From Candidatus Poribacteria bacterium (GTDB lineage Bacteria > Poribacteria > WGA-4E > UBA9662): 64,000 bases of DNA. Positions 1 to 9,695 of this stretch are shown here, one piece after another; the first letter of the stretch is position 1, and the number at the start of each line of letters is the position of its first letter. The notes beneath the pieces are model-generated. The model saw only the letters and a list, made by a program, of their open reading frames with translations, did not search any database and had not been told where the DNA came from. The DNA is taken from NCBI GenBank assembly GCA_030748495.1, contig JASMLX010000016.1:1-64000 (forward strand), given 5' to 3'. Position numbers and translations under genes: made by a program.

Positions 1-263
1 TTCTCAACACTGGAAAGAGGTCTATTGAAGTCAAAGCAACAGGGACATGCCAGGATCATACCCGATTTTCGTTGCGTTTTAACGCGTAATTTGATACGTT
101 GTTAAGTATAATTAGATCCCACAGAACCTGCTGTCCTTGATCGCTTAGACTTAAGTGACAGTGGTTGCGTTTGGATCGTTTTTTGAATTAACATTTCATT
201 CGTGCGGAGTAAATATTGAAGGTATGCTAAGATGACGGGTGTTTATGCTTGTCTTTTTTGTAC

Positions 264-291
264 TTGATCCCCTGTTAGATATCTGTAATAT
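264..291 (+). promoter_or_regulatory. Possible sigma-70-type promoter upstream of the first PhyH gene
   Basis: TTGATC (264-269) and TAATAT (286-291) are separated by 16 bases and lie about 30 bases before the chosen start. The match is only moderate. Nothing else is recognisable in bases 1-263. Confidence 0.35.
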
Positions 292-321
292 TAAACCTTA
301 GTCTTGGGGGAAATCTCAACT

Positions 322-1155
322 ATGACAGAACAACAGATCAACTTCTTTTCGACATTTGGTTACCTTAGCTTTCCTGGCTTGATGGCAGATCGCATCGAAG
401 ACATCGAATCCGCCTTTGAGCAGGTTTGGCAAGAGCATGGTGGTGGGCATAATGGGAAACAACATGAGGGCAAGGCGCGTTCCTGTATTGTACCGTTTAT
501 CGACCAGAGCGAATACCTTTGCAGTCTGCTGGATGATCCTCGAATCTTAGATATCGCGATCACCTTGCTAGGAGATGACTTTAATTATATGGGCAGCGAC
601 GGCAACTACTATGTCGGTGATACCGGTTGGCATTCCGATGGTACCCACAAAGCCGAGGATCCAATGCACATCAAAATTGCCTTCTACCTGGATTCTCTAA
701 CCGGTAGTACAGGAGCGCTCCGTGTAATCCCGGGTAGCCATTACCTCTTCACCGATCGTTATGCGGATAGGCTACAACAGGATATTCGGCAGAGCCAGGA
801 GTGTTGGGCCATCCATGAACAGAACGTACCGGCCATAATTATTGAAACCAATCCTGGCGATCTCGTTTTGTTTAACCATAACACCAAGCATGCGTCGTTC
901 GGTGGGGGAAAGCGACGTCGGATGTTTACCGTAAATATGTGTCAGCGTTATCCAGCAGATCGCCTGGAGGCTTTGCGAGAGTATATCGGCAAGTCGGCGC
1001 GTTTTTGGATTCAGCGAAAGTATAGCGAGCAGATGGTTGAGACAGCGACGCCTGAAAGATGGAAACATCTGGAGCAGGTTCGGGCCAACGATTCACATCT
1101 GGCAGAGTTGTCGCAACAGGCCAGAGAGGATATGGCCGAACCGTCGCGAGGTTGA
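322..1155 (+). CDS. Phytanoyl-CoA dioxygenase (PhyH) family protein
   Basis: An Fe(II)/2-oxoglutarate-dependent oxygenase of the PhyH family, 277 residues, soluble and probably cytoplasmic. The metal triad is visible: H104 and D106 in WHSDGTH and the distal H190 in KHASFGGGKRRR, followed by Arg residues (198-200) that would hold 2-oxoglutarate. I chose the ATG at 322 because GGGGGA lies about ten bases upstream; a TTG at 304 is in frame but sits on that ribosome-binding sequence. The substrate is unknown, since members hydroxylate many lipids and small metabolites. The next gene downstream is a second, divergent PhyH paralogue about 100 bases away, so the two may be co-transcribed. Family assignment is firm; function is not. 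Confidence 0.85.
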   Translation: MTEQQINFFSTFGYLSFPGLMADRIEDIESAFEQVWQEHGGGHNGKQHEGKARSCIVPFIDQSEYLCSLLDDPRILDIAITLLGDDFNYMGSDGNYYVGDTGWHSDGTHKAEDPMHIKIAFYLDSLTGSTGALRVIPGSHYLFTDRYADRLQQDIRQSQECWAIHEQNVPAIIIETNPGDLVLFNHNTKHASFGGGKRRRMFTVNMCQRYPADRLEALREYIGKSARFWIQRKYSEQMVETATPERWKHLEQVRANDSHLAELSQQAREDMAEPSRG

Positions 1156-1259
1156 TTCGAGAACACGGCTTGCCAACGGCCTGCTCTTTGGGCTCTTTCC
1201 GAAGGCATTATGATCAAGAATTTTAATCTTTCGATTTTTTGAACAGAGGAAGCTATACC

Positions 1260-2066
1260 ATGGCCATGACTGATGAAGAACGTTTCCGTTTCGATTTGGC
1301 GGGATTTTTGATCCGACCAGCGATTCTCCAACCGGACGAGGTCGCTGAAATTGTCGATCAGATCGATAGAATTCATCACGCCCCTGAATCTTTACCGCCG
1401 GAGCATCGTGCCATGCCCGGTGGTCCCGCTAGTCGGCTTATTGACCATCCAAAAGTCATCGATGTGCTACACGAGATTATCAGCCCAGATATCCGGATGG
1501 AAGGCACCTTCTGTGTATGGCGAACAAAAGGCCAATCGGCAGGAGGCCTCCACGGTGGTGGCCCACAACAGGTAGATCCGATTTTCGGTTATCGTTTTCA
1601 GAACGGCCGCATCCACGCTGGCATGGTACGTGTCGTTTTCGAACTGACTGACGTCCGCAAAAACGACGGTGCAACCTGTTTTATTGTCGGCAGCCACAAG
1701 GCGAACTTCCCTATGCACGCGGCTCACATGTCATTGGAAGATGGAGAACGCAGCCCATTTCTGCTGAGTTACGAGTGTCCGGCCGGCAGTGCGATCTTCT
1801 TCACTGAAAATCTCTGCCACGCCGGACCGGTTTGGCAACGAGACACTCCGCGCGTCGCCGTGCTCAACGCCTATTCGCATCTGGCCACCCATTGGCACCG
1901 CCTGAGAATTCCGCCCGAAGTAATGGCTGCGCTTCCACGAGAGAAGCAGGCATACTTCCGTGAGCCGTGGATCGCTGATTTCCGTACCAGCCCAGCGACC
2001 ATCAATACTACGGAACGGTTTCTCGACAATGATGAATTACCGATCGACACCAACACCAAACCTTAA
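1260..2066 (+). CDS. PhyH-family protein with altered metal motif (HxG)
   Basis: A second PhyH-family double-stranded beta-helix protein, 268 residues. The ATG at 1260 follows AGAGGA by nine bases; the in-frame TTG at 1239 is less likely. The distal half is canonical, with H186 in CHAGPVWQRDTPR and R197 as the likely 2-oxoglutarate ligand. The proximal motif, however, reads GLHGGG: H98 is present but the usual Asp two residues on is Gly (G100). An Asp at 105 could substitute. In some 2-oxoglutarate halogenases this Asp is replaced by Ala or Gly, but the LHGG pattern also occurs in uncharacterised PhyH homologues, so no activity is claimed. It lies 104 bases behind the first PhyH gene on the same strand. 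Confidence 0.8.
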   Translation: MAMTDEERFRFDLAGFLIRPAILQPDEVAEIVDQIDRIHHAPESLPPEHRAMPGGPASRLIDHPKVIDVLHEIISPDIRMEGTFCVWRTKGQSAGGLHGGGPQQVDPIFGYRFQNGRIHAGMVRVVFELTDVRKNDGATCFIVGSHKANFPMHAAHMSLEDGERSPFLLSYECPAGSAIFFTENLCHAGPVWQRDTPRVAVLNAYSHLATHWHRLRIPPEVMAALPREKQAYFREPWIADFRTSPATINTTERFLDNDELPIDTNTKP

Positions 2067-2679
2067 CTGCGTCACCCTTAAAGTGTTGGGGCTAAGGGGA
2101 TGATAAAGTCTAAACCTTGGTGACCACCCGTAGAAGTCTTCCGCTAGCCATCACTATCTCCCCCAGACAGTTTGGTAGATGTTTGGGCTCAGTAGCGACT
2201 TGTCAGCAGCGATAAAATTATTTCCAGCCGCTTACTTTAGCATCATCATATAGCCTATCCTGTGAGTAATCACCAGTTCCTTTTAGTCTGATTGTTGTCT
2301 TTGCTCACCCGTGTCAGCATTTGGAGGCTTAGAACAGGGGAACTGCTGAGACTTTCGCTGCAATGCACAACCATACTAAACCTAGATCGTCGGTTCATTA
2401 ATCTATACAACTCATTTTTCGATTGCCGACCGGATGTCCTGACGCCGGCGATATACGCATTGAAATCGTTGATAAGGGAAAACGCTTCTGTAATCTGGAA
2501 CAACGGCACAGCCTGTTAAAAAGTGACGGCCTATCGCATCCGTCCTACTATACTTACGGTGGCCTGAACTTTGACCCAGCTAATAGAATCTGCGGAATAG
2601 AACTGCCGAAGAATAGCATTGCATTGAAATGGGAAAAGGGATATGATGCCTTCGAAGAAAATCAAATGGAGTATACTCA
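2067..2679. other. Noncoding spacer
   Basis: About 610 bases between the second PhyH gene and the enolase-superfamily gene. Short open frames here show no family resemblance, no convincing ribosome-binding site and no repeat. I see no gene in it. Confidence 0.5.
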
Positions 2680-3957
2680 ATGCGAGTCAAATCTGTTGAG
2701 AGAATTATTGTCGATGTCCCTTTTACTGATCGGCAACTGCGTATCACCGAACGAGAGGTAGGCAACTGGTCGATTCTGGAATTGTGCAAAGTCACTGCTG
2801 ATAGCGGTCATGTCGGGTGGGGTGAAACGGTGATCCACTACACCTGGTGTCGTGTTCCGGACGAGGCCGTGGCACGCGTGATCGGACAGAACCCCATCTC
2901 GGTGATGAATGATGATTCGCTGGGAGCAGGTTTGCAGATGGCGCTTTTCGACCTAGTGGGCAATATTCTGGAGGTACCTGTACACCAGCTAATGGGCAGA
3001 AAAGTGCGGGACCAGGTGCCTCTCTCCTGGTGGTCGATCGATGCCTCGCCAGCCGATTGGGCGGCTGAAGCCAAAGATGCCGTCGCCAACGGTTACGATA
3101 GTTTCAAACTTAAACCCCGCCCCTGGTGGGATATTGTAGAGCAAATCGACGCAATCGACGCGGTGGTCCCACGAAGTTTCAAGTTAGATCTCGATCCCAA
3201 TGGTACTCTGAAAGATGCTGAGAGTGCGCTACCGGTGATACAACGGCTGGAAGCGTTTGAAACAGTGGCTATTTTCGAGACGCCGATCCCTCAACACGAT
3301 ATTGAGGGGAATCGTGCTTTGCGCCAGCAGATCCGTTCGTCAATTGCCATGCACTTTGGCAGTCCCCCCTTTCTGACCGGAATCCAGGAAGAGGTCTGTG
3401 ACGGTTATGTCATCGGTGCTGGCAAAAGCGAGGTGATTCGGCAAGGATTGCTGAGTGCGGAGGCCGATAAGCCGTTCTGGCTGCAGTTGGTGGGGAATGG
3501 TCTGACCACCACTTGGGCTGGACATCTGGGAGCCATTTTAAGCCACGCTACCTGGCCTGCGATTACCTGTCTTAACCTCTACTCCGATCACCTGTTAGTC
3601 GATCCAATCGCGGTGGCTGATGGTCACCACTCCATCTCTGACCGCCCGGGACTAGGGGTAACTGTTGACCAGGACGCGGTCGAGCGTTACCGGGTGCAGG
3701 ATGAGGACTTAGCGCCGTTTATCGATAAGGGCGAACTTTACACCCACCCACAACCGCGTATTATTAGTTCCATCACCTATCCCGACGGCAACCGTATTCA
3801 CATGGGATCGTCTTCGCAGGGATACGGCTATTTCATCGAAGGCAAAGGGCCAACCTATGTGGAAGGGGTGACCCTCGACATCCGTCACGACGACGGGTCA
3901 GCCGAATGGGATGATCTCTTCCAGCGCGCGCTGCAGGAACCTGTACGCGAGGATTGA
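2680..3957 (+). CDS. Enolase-superfamily protein (mandelate racemase/muconate lactonizing type)
   Basis: A member of the enolase superfamily, whose enzymes abstract a proton next to a carboxylate (sugar-acid dehydratases, racemases, cycloisomerases). 425 residues. The N-terminal capping domain occupies about residues 1-115. In the barrel, KLK (143-145) gives the catalytic Lys pair, the LDLDPNG motif (169-175) gives a metal Asp and FETP (E200) a metal Glu. The third ligand region is not obvious. A C-terminal extension of roughly 55 residues follows the usual PGLGV ending and has no recognised match. The ATG at 2680 has a GGAG-like sequence upstream. It faces the dehydrogenase at 3961-4962 with only three bases between, so transcription converges. 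Substrate unknown; a sugar acid is the likeliest class. Confidence 0.8.
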   Translation: MRVKSVERIIVDVPFTDRQLRITEREVGNWSILELCKVTADSGHVGWGETVIHYTWCRVPDEAVARVIGQNPISVMNDDSLGAGLQMALFDLVGNILEVPVHQLMGRKVRDQVPLSWWSIDASPADWAAEAKDAVANGYDSFKLKPRPWWDIVEQIDAIDAVVPRSFKLDLDPNGTLKDAESALPVIQRLEAFETVAIFETPIPQHDIEGNRALRQQIRSSIAMHFGSPPFLTGIQEEVCDGYVIGAGKSEVIRQGLLSAEADKPFWLQLVGNGLTTTWAGHLGAILSHATWPAITCLNLYSDHLLVDPIAVADGHHSISDRPGLGVTVDQDAVERYRVQDEDLAPFIDKGELYTHPQPRIISSITYPDGNRIHMGSSSQGYGYFIEGKGPTYVEGVTLDIRHDDGSAEWDDLFQRALQEPVRED

Positions 3958-3960
3958 GCG

Positions 3961-4962
3961 TTACGACCAAACCTGTAGATCGAGTAGGACGCCTAAGTAG
4001 TCTTCTTTCTGGTTTAGTAAACCGAGAAAGGCCTCTTCGGCTTGGGTAGCTGGCACGGTGTGGGTTAATAAGGGGTCAACCTGCAATCGGCTGCTATCGA
4101 TAAACTCCAACATTAATCGTTGGGGATCAACCTCACCGTATTGAGCGACATCGGCTTGTCGGCTGGCGTGGGCACCGATTAGTGAAACGCCGGTTCGATG
4201 CAGGTCGAAGTAGAGGTCGATCTCGGCGTTGCCCCTAGGGCTGCCGAGTAGGATTACCTCGCCCAACTGAGCGGCAGCCTTTAAGGCTTGCGGTGCTACC
4301 TGTGGGGCTCCGGTGGCTTCAACAACTATCTGGCAACCCGTATCGCAGGTCAGGTGTTTAATCTGGTCTGTAACTTCTGTTTGTGCGGAATTGATCTGAG
4401 TATCGATTCCGCATTGGGCCGAAATCGCCAACCGACTGGAAATCAGATCGATACCGATGACCTGTCGGGCGCCCGCGCAACGCATTAATTGAGCTGTCAG
4501 GTTACCGACCAACCCTTGGCCGAAGACGGCAACTGTTTGTCCTAGACGGATGCTTGACAACCGCACCGAGGTTAAGGCGACCTGCGCCAGCGCCACAAAA
4601 GGAACACGCTGAATTGTCATGGTATCGGGTACTTTCTCCCACCGGGATAGTACGGCGTGTGAGGCATGACGGGTTCGGGTGAAAACCAGATCGCCCGCCT
4701 GTAGATCTACTACTTCTGTTCCCACATCGATCGTTCGTCCCACTGTTGCGTATCCGGGTCGAAACGGATAGCTGGCATAACCGAAATCCGGCCTCGAAAA
4801 CCCAACGTGCGTTTGCGTAAACATGGCTAATTCGGTGCCGGGGCTAATTAGTCCGAAAAGGTTTTCGACCAGGATCTGGTTGGACTGTAACGCCTCCGGC
4901 AGGTCGAAATCTTCAACCTCAACTTGCATTTTATCTGGGAAGAGTAGGCCTTTTGCCTGCAT
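3961..4962 (-). CDS. Zinc-type alcohol dehydrogenase family (MDR) oxidoreductase
   Basis: A medium-chain dehydrogenase/reductase of about 333 residues. The N-terminal GroES-like domain carries the ISPGTE motif in place of GICGTD, so the usual catalytic-zinc Cys is absent; this resembles the sorbitol dehydrogenase-like and chlorophyllide-dehydrogenase-like branch. The Rossmann dinucleotide motif GQGLVG is intact. I place the start at the ATG ending at 4962, preceded by GAGGA at eight bases; an in-frame TTG further upstream (5013) lacks such a site. Minus strand, convergent with the enolase-superfamily gene. The substrate cannot be read from sequence; the neighbourhood suggests a polyol, sugar or hydroxy acid. 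Confidence 0.78.
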   Translation of the reverse strand: MQAKGLLFPDKMQVEVEDFDLPEALQSNQILVENLFGLISPGTELAMFTQTHVGFSRPDFGYASYPFRPGYATVGRTIDVGTEVVDLQAGDLVFTRTRHASHAVLSRWEKVPDTMTIQRVPFVALAQVALTSVRLSSIRLGQTVAVFGQGLVGNLTAQLMRCAGARQVIGIDLISSRLAISAQCGIDTQINSAQTEVTDQIKHLTCDTGCQIVVEATGAPQVAPQALKAAAQLGEVILLGSPRGNAEIDLYFDLHRTGVSLIGAHASRQADVAQYGEVDPQRLMLEFIDSSRLQVDPLLTHTVPATQAEEAFLGLLNQKEDYLGVLLDLQVWS

Positions 4963-5209
4963 ATGTTTATCCTCAATTGTAGGAACTGAGCCGATTATAG
5001 CACAGCGGCCCAATCAGTTGGAGAAGAAACAAGGTGCCAGGCCATCAATCGACAAACTTCTGCTGATTGCAAGTGAAAGTTCTTGGGATCCACTCCGCAA
5101 TTGTGGTGGGATGGAGTGTCTCAAACTGTTATCAGGAAAAAAGGATGGGCCAATCGCCCAAAGTGAGAGTTCAGGTTTTTGCCGACGCCGAATTGTCAGT
5201 TAAGAATAA

Positions 5210-6274
5210 CTACCAGGATACGTGCACACCGAATTCATCTGCCAACTCCTTGAGCGTTTGTAATTGGGATTTGTGAAGAGGAATCCCGTCCATACGGCGT
5301 TTCTGGGTGAGCTCCCATTCGATCTCTCCAGGCAAGACGATGCGATCAAATCCCTTTCGGGGCTTGGCTTGTCGGGTCATATAGATCTGGCGATCCACCG
5401 TCGCTTTGAAGTTTTCAACAGACGTAAGGCTAGCGATATTGATTGCGAGGAAAAAGTGAGCCGGTGCGCAATCTTCGCTGAGGGCGTCCCCTGGATCAAA
5501 CATTTTAATGATGCCTGTCAGTCCGCCACTGAGAGGACCGCACAGCACATCCATGACGACAGATAGTGCTGAGCCTTTCGTTCCGGCGGCTGGCAGGATG
5601 ACCGCGACTTTTGACGGATCGTCGGTCTCCTCGCCATTTTCGTCCAATCCCCAGTTGAGAGGGATTTTTTCATTGTACATCCGTGCTGTTCCGATCTTGC
5701 CCGCCGCTGCCGCGCCACAAGCCATGTCTAACACAATGGACGGTTCTTCGCCAGCAGGAATAGCGTAAGAAAAGGCGTTGTTTCCAATCGACGGACTCAT
5801 CGCCCCAAAAATGGCCATATTGACACCAGGACCGTTTGTCGTTGCAAATCCAATCATATCGTGCGCAAGAGCTCGCATTGAATGGCTGGATGCAGCACCA
5901 AAGTGGTTACTATTGCGAACGACGGCTACTCCAATCGAAGCAGCTTTAGCCTTGGCAATAGCCATGTTCATGGCATGAAAACTGACGAGATGACCCAATC
6001 CACCATTGCCGTCCAACAGAACGGAGGCTGGGTTATCTCCAAGCACCTCGATCTGGGGAGCCGGATTAATACTGCCACTGATTATACCGCGCACATAGCC
6101 TACCAATGACCGTGTAGCGTGTGAATGAACGCCACGCAGATCCATCAATACCTGCATCTCAGCGATGGCGTCGGCGTCAGATTTGGCAACGCCTACCTTT
6201 TGGTAAATCTGGCTACAGACCTGTTGCAATTCATCCGAATTGACAATTAATTCCTGTTCGTGTCGAGGATCCAT
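5210..6274 (-). CDS. Malate/L-lactate dehydrogenase family (Ldh2) oxidoreductase
   Basis: An NAD(P)-dependent reductase of the Ldh2 (YlbC/DlgD-like) family, 354 residues. Members reduce 2-oxo acids such as oxaloacetate, diketogulonate or oxalurate. Diagnostic motifs are RGVHSHATR (47-55, with the catalytic His), the NHFGAASSH stretch and the GGLGHL nucleotide loop. The start ATG (6272-6274 on the complement) is preceded by AGGAGA at a good distance. The gene is complete. A second Ldh2 gene of the same family is cut by the end of the window at 63512-64000. Its neighbours are catabolic enzymes on the opposite strand, so a sugar-acid role is plausible but inferred. Confidence 0.88.
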   Translation of the reverse strand: MDPRHEQELIVNSDELQQVCSQIYQKVGVAKSDADAIAEMQVLMDLRGVHSHATRSLVGYVRGIISGSINPAPQIEVLGDNPASVLLDGNGGLGHLVSFHAMNMAIAKAKAASIGVAVVRNSNHFGAASSHSMRALAHDMIGFATTNGPGVNMAIFGAMSPSIGNNAFSYAIPAGEEPSIVLDMACGAAAAGKIGTARMYNEKIPLNWGLDENGEETDDPSKVAVILPAAGTKGSALSVVMDVLCGPLSGGLTGIIKMFDPGDALSEDCAPAHFFLAINIASLTSVENFKATVDRQIYMTRQAKPRKGFDRIVLPGEIEWELTQKRRMDGIPLHKSQLQTLKELADEFGVHVSW

Positions 6275-6543
6275 GGAAATCTCCTAAAACGTGAAAGACA
6301 AAGTAATGCCTTTCCTTGACTCTATTTACCCGGTTCCTATCCAGGGCAGGATGTAGACGGTGGTGGACTACTCGTTAGTGTAGGCTATTACTCAATCCGG
6401 TAACCGGGCATATCCTGACCTGTAAAGTGAATTTTTAGCCACTGTATTATATTCTACCTTTGAATTAATTGAAAATCAGCATGTCACGTAGTATAGGCTC
6501 AAGTTTACAAGCCATCCCTTGGGAATAACCTGCTCTTTCAATA

Positions 6544-6572
6544 TTGACCTTTAGTTTGGATTCTCATATAAT
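6544..6572 (+). promoter_or_regulatory. Strong sigma-70-type promoter for the aldolase-isomerase pair
   Basis: TTGACC (6544-6549), a 17-base spacer, then TATAAT (6567-6572), about 45 bases before the aldolase start. This is close to consensus. The rest of the 343-base divergent spacer (6275-6617) shows nothing else. Confidence 0.65.
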
Positions 6573-6617
6573 AGCGGTATCGACAATCAGGCTAAACAAA
6601 CTTGGAAAGGGGAAACA

Positions 6618-7514
6618 ATGGCAAAGGAACGAATCAACAAATGTATAGAGTTACTTGAACAAGGAGAGAATCTCTACTATACGGGTACTGGTCCGCTTAC
6701 CTATGAAAATGGTAAGAAACAGGCTAAGACGTGGGCGGATTCTCTGGTGGCGGACTTTGAGCATAATCCCTTTGACTTGGTAGGTCTTCAGGCATTCATG
6801 CAAGGGCTGGTGGATGGTGGGCCAACAAATTCTGGGCATCGAACACCAACAGTGATTGCCACGCTTCCGTCTAACTGTCGTACGCTTCAAGAGGTACGTG
6901 CCAATGCGTGGCAAGTTCGGCATGTTTTGAGTACAGGTGTACATGGCATTCTTCATACCCACGCCAGGCAGGCTGACGCGGTGAGAGCATTTGTAGAGGA
7001 GTGCCGCTATCCCTTCCAGACGATTGGGTTGAACCGCGGATTGGTTCAGGGGCAACGCGGAGCAGGTGGTCAGGGGTATGCGGCTGGCATCTGGGGGGTA
7101 ACAGGCCCCGAGTATACGAAACTGGCCGATCCATGGCCGCTTAACCCCGAGGGGGAGTTGATGTTGGGTCTTAAAATCGAGGATCGGGAGAGTGCTGCCA
7201 ACGCAGAATACATAGCCAAAGTTCCTGGTCTAGCATTCGCTGAATGGGGCCCCGGTGACATGGGGATGTCCTTTGGTTACGCTGATGCACATGATCCACC
7301 GTACCCAACAGATATGGATCAGGCGCGCACGGCCGTTAAGAACGCTTGTGATGATAATGGTATGGTCTTCTTGAGCTCCTGGAACGATCCGTCTTTGGAT
7401 GCGGAAGGCCGCCTTCGGTTTCTGATGGATTGGGGAGTGAGGATCATTTCCGGCGGTGGAGAAGAACAGGCTAAGAGAGGACGTGAAATTACCGGTAGGC
7501 AGATGCCGGTGTAA
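6618..7514 (+). CDS. HpcH/HpaI aldolase family protein
   Basis: A class II pyruvate aldolase-type TIM barrel of 298 residues. Members cleave 2-keto-3-deoxy acids or related compounds with a divalent metal. The metal Glu is E188 in GLKIED and the metal Asp is D214 in EWGPGDMG, both in the positions expected for the family. The THARQAD region (115-121) corresponds to the substrate loop. The ATG at 6618 follows GGAAAGGGG. It is the first gene of a probable two-gene operon: the isomerase starts 27 bases downstream, and a near-consensus promoter lies upstream. Together they suggest breakdown of a keto-deoxy sugar acid. The exact substrate is not determinable from sequence. Confidence 0.85.
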   Translation: MAKERINKCIELLEQGENLYYTGTGPLTYENGKKQAKTWADSLVADFEHNPFDLVGLQAFMQGLVDGGPTNSGHRTPTVIATLPSNCRTLQEVRANAWQVRHVLSTGVHGILHTHARQADAVRAFVEECRYPFQTIGLNRGLVQGQRGAGGQGYAAGIWGVTGPEYTKLADPWPLNPEGELMLGLKIEDRESAANAEYIAKVPGLAFAEWGPGDMGMSFGYADAHDPPYPTDMDQARTAVKNACDDNGMVFLSSWNDPSLDAEGRLRFLMDWGVRIISGGGEEQAKRGREITGRQMPV

Positions 7515-7541
7515 GCAAGTATCTTTAGCTGGAGCAAGAAA

Positions 7542-8417
7542 ATGAGAATATCGACCTCGCTAAACATTTTCTGGGAAGTCGGTGTCGAAATCCAGAATGC
7601 GATGGAACGCTGTGCCAAGGCTGGGTTCGAAGCACTTGACTTCAACCTCACCGATTACCAAAGGATGGAATATCCGCCCTTCCTAGACAGCAAAGGCGAA
7701 GAATGGGCTGCACACATTAGCAGAACAGCAGAGTCTTTTGGACTTGCATTCACCCAAATGCACGCCCCCATCTTTCCAAAGTTTGCGGTAGGAAAAGAGA
7801 CTGAGCGTTATACCACAATGAGCCACGATTCTCTCCGAATCGCCGGTGCCATGGGAATCCCCTGGGTGGTTTGGGAACCGGATGTCACGCCAGGGGACTA
7901 TGGTGAAAAACATCGCAAAGAGGTATTCCAGAAGAATCACGAATTCTTTGATCCACTGGTTAAAACTGCGGAGAGATATAACACCGGTGTGTGCCTGGAG
8001 AACGTTCCAGACTCTATGGGAAAGAGCCGGGGATGTCCCAAGTGGGTGAGTTCAGAGGCAGTAGAGCTTTGTGAACTAGTGGACTCCTTTAACTCGCCTC
8101 GTGTAGGGATCTGCTGGGATACGGGCCACGCGCACATGCAGGGGCTTGAGCAGAGAAAAGAACTGCGAATCCTCGGTGATAGATTGAAAGTGTTGCATAT
8201 CCAGGATAACAACGGTCAGGCCGACCAGCATCTACTCCCCTTTATGGGAACAGTGAATTGGAAAGATGTCATGGATGGACTATACGATATCAACTATGCA
8301 GGCGACTTCACCTACGAAGTCCACAACGCGATCCGGCATTTGCCGGATACGTTGAAAGACCCGATGATGAGATATGCAGTGGAACTCGGAAAGATTTTGG
8401 TTCAGAGAAATTTCTAG
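7542..8417 (+). CDS. Sugar phosphate isomerase/epimerase (xylose isomerase-like TIM barrel)
   Basis: An AP-endonuclease-2/xylose isomerase-like barrel of 291 residues. The four metal-binding residues typical of the fold are visible: E153 in LENVP, D193 in CWDTGHAH, H219 in VLHIQD and E259 in TYEVH. Such proteins isomerise or epimerise ketoses and inosose-type compounds. GGAG precedes the ATG at 7542. It sits directly behind the HpcH/HpaI aldolase and is very likely in one operon with it. Confidence 0.85.
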   Translation: MRISTSLNIFWEVGVEIQNAMERCAKAGFEALDFNLTDYQRMEYPPFLDSKGEEWAAHISRTAESFGLAFTQMHAPIFPKFAVGKETERYTTMSHDSLRIAGAMGIPWVVWEPDVTPGDYGEKHRKEVFQKNHEFFDPLVKTAERYNTGVCLENVPDSMGKSRGCPKWVSSEAVELCELVDSFNSPRVGICWDTGHAHMQGLEQRKELRILGDRLKVLHIQDNNGQADQHLLPFMGTVNWKDVMDGLYDINYAGDFTYEVHNAIRHLPDTLKDPMMRYAVELGKILVQRNF

Positions 8418-9594
8418 GTTTGATTGGTCCAGCCGGGTCATGCCTTACCTGCATTTTGCTATTATCCCAACCTCGGTAAAACAGTACAGACCTCCAAGAT
8501 GCCTGAAATCTTGCCGGCAGCAATAGATTTGTGAAATATCGTGACAAATGACAAGCGTTTGAGTCGGCTTGTATTTTAGTTTTAACTCCTCCTTTTCTAC
8601 AATATCTTAGCTTTCCCTTTTTGGATGGTCTCTTTCCCTCAATATTTGGTAGCGGTTTCTACCCGTTAGCGAAGCATCACCATTTTTGTGAATGACGCCG
8701 CCAGAGTCAGCAACTGCAAGCCCTAGCGGAGAGCCGTTATTTAACCTGGACCAAGAAGGCAGGTTCATCCGAAGACGACGGTCGAGAGCTACAACGCAGA
8801 TCTGAGAGGTAACACAGTTGTAACCATTACTTGGCTTTACGGTCATAGGTCGGTCGATATTGACGAAATAAGAGACAGCCCTAGCTATATGCCTTGGTTA
8901 GACCAGCGTTGATGCCCCAGGAGACCTGTATTCGGGTTTGATCCTCAGCAACGTAGCCATAGAGTTGGAATGTACCCTTTACACCGTGAGCGGGTGATTT
9001 TGGCTCGCCACCTGTAGCTATAAATCGTGGTTTCTCTTGATCGCTTGTGCAACTATTGGTAATTCTTCACTTGATAGACCGTAATTATTTTTCTTTGGTA
9101 TTCTCCACACTATGCCTGTCTTTTTGAAAAATCTTACTAAATCATTTAACATCTTAATTATGTAACGAAAAAAGTGTCCGTAACCAATATTAGTGAAAGT
9201 AACCATCCGTCCAAAACGCACCATCCTATTACCACGTCTTTACCTGTAGAAAACTTTTGAACGCCTCTCTCGTGATGTCACTTTTTATCGTCGTCACAAT
9301 CTTAGTCGCACTGTATGTCGAAATTGATTGCACTAAAAAATGTACATGAATTATTTAGTCCCTTTTTTCTATCTCCGAACATATTTTCACCATGGCTTCA
9401 TCAACTTCATGATCAATCACAGTTCTCCTGCACTTAACTGGAAAGACCGAATGGTAAATCAATACAAGTAACATCGGGACTCAATTACCCGTTTAAATGA
9501 TTCAATAGCCGACTATCCTTGGCCGTGAAAATAGAGCTAACGGCTCCTGCTCATTTGTCACCACCGGTGATGGATACTACCACTTGGGTGTATC
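8418..9594. other. Long noncoding region
   Basis: About 1.2 kb between two isomerase genes. Small open frames on both strands have no recognisable domain and no good ribosome-binding site. I see no transposase remnant, tRNA-like fold or direct repeat by eye. Its length is unusual next to the tight packing downstream. Confidence 0.45.
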
Positions 9595-9623
9595 TTGCAC
9601 CCCCTCAGTAGGCGTGATATAAT
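9595..9623 (+). promoter_or_regulatory. Sigma-70-type promoter for the second isomerase gene
   Basis: TTGCAC (9595-9600), a 17-base spacer and TATAAT (9618-9623) lie about 70 bases before the start at 9696. Confidence 0.6.
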
Positions 9624-9695
9624 AACCTTTTATGTAACTTACCGGTACTTGCTCGAGCAAGCAGGCACTAATCAGCTAAATAGATGGAGAGGTCG

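Noticed and set aside
2423..2761. Open frame of 112 codons before the enolase-superfamily gene
   Set aside because: It has no ribosome-binding site or family motif and overlaps the well-supported start at 2680 in another frame.
9018..9224. Minus-strand frame of 68 codons in the long spacer
   Set aside because: It has no motif or ribosome-binding site, and its A+T-rich composition would give such a frame by chance.
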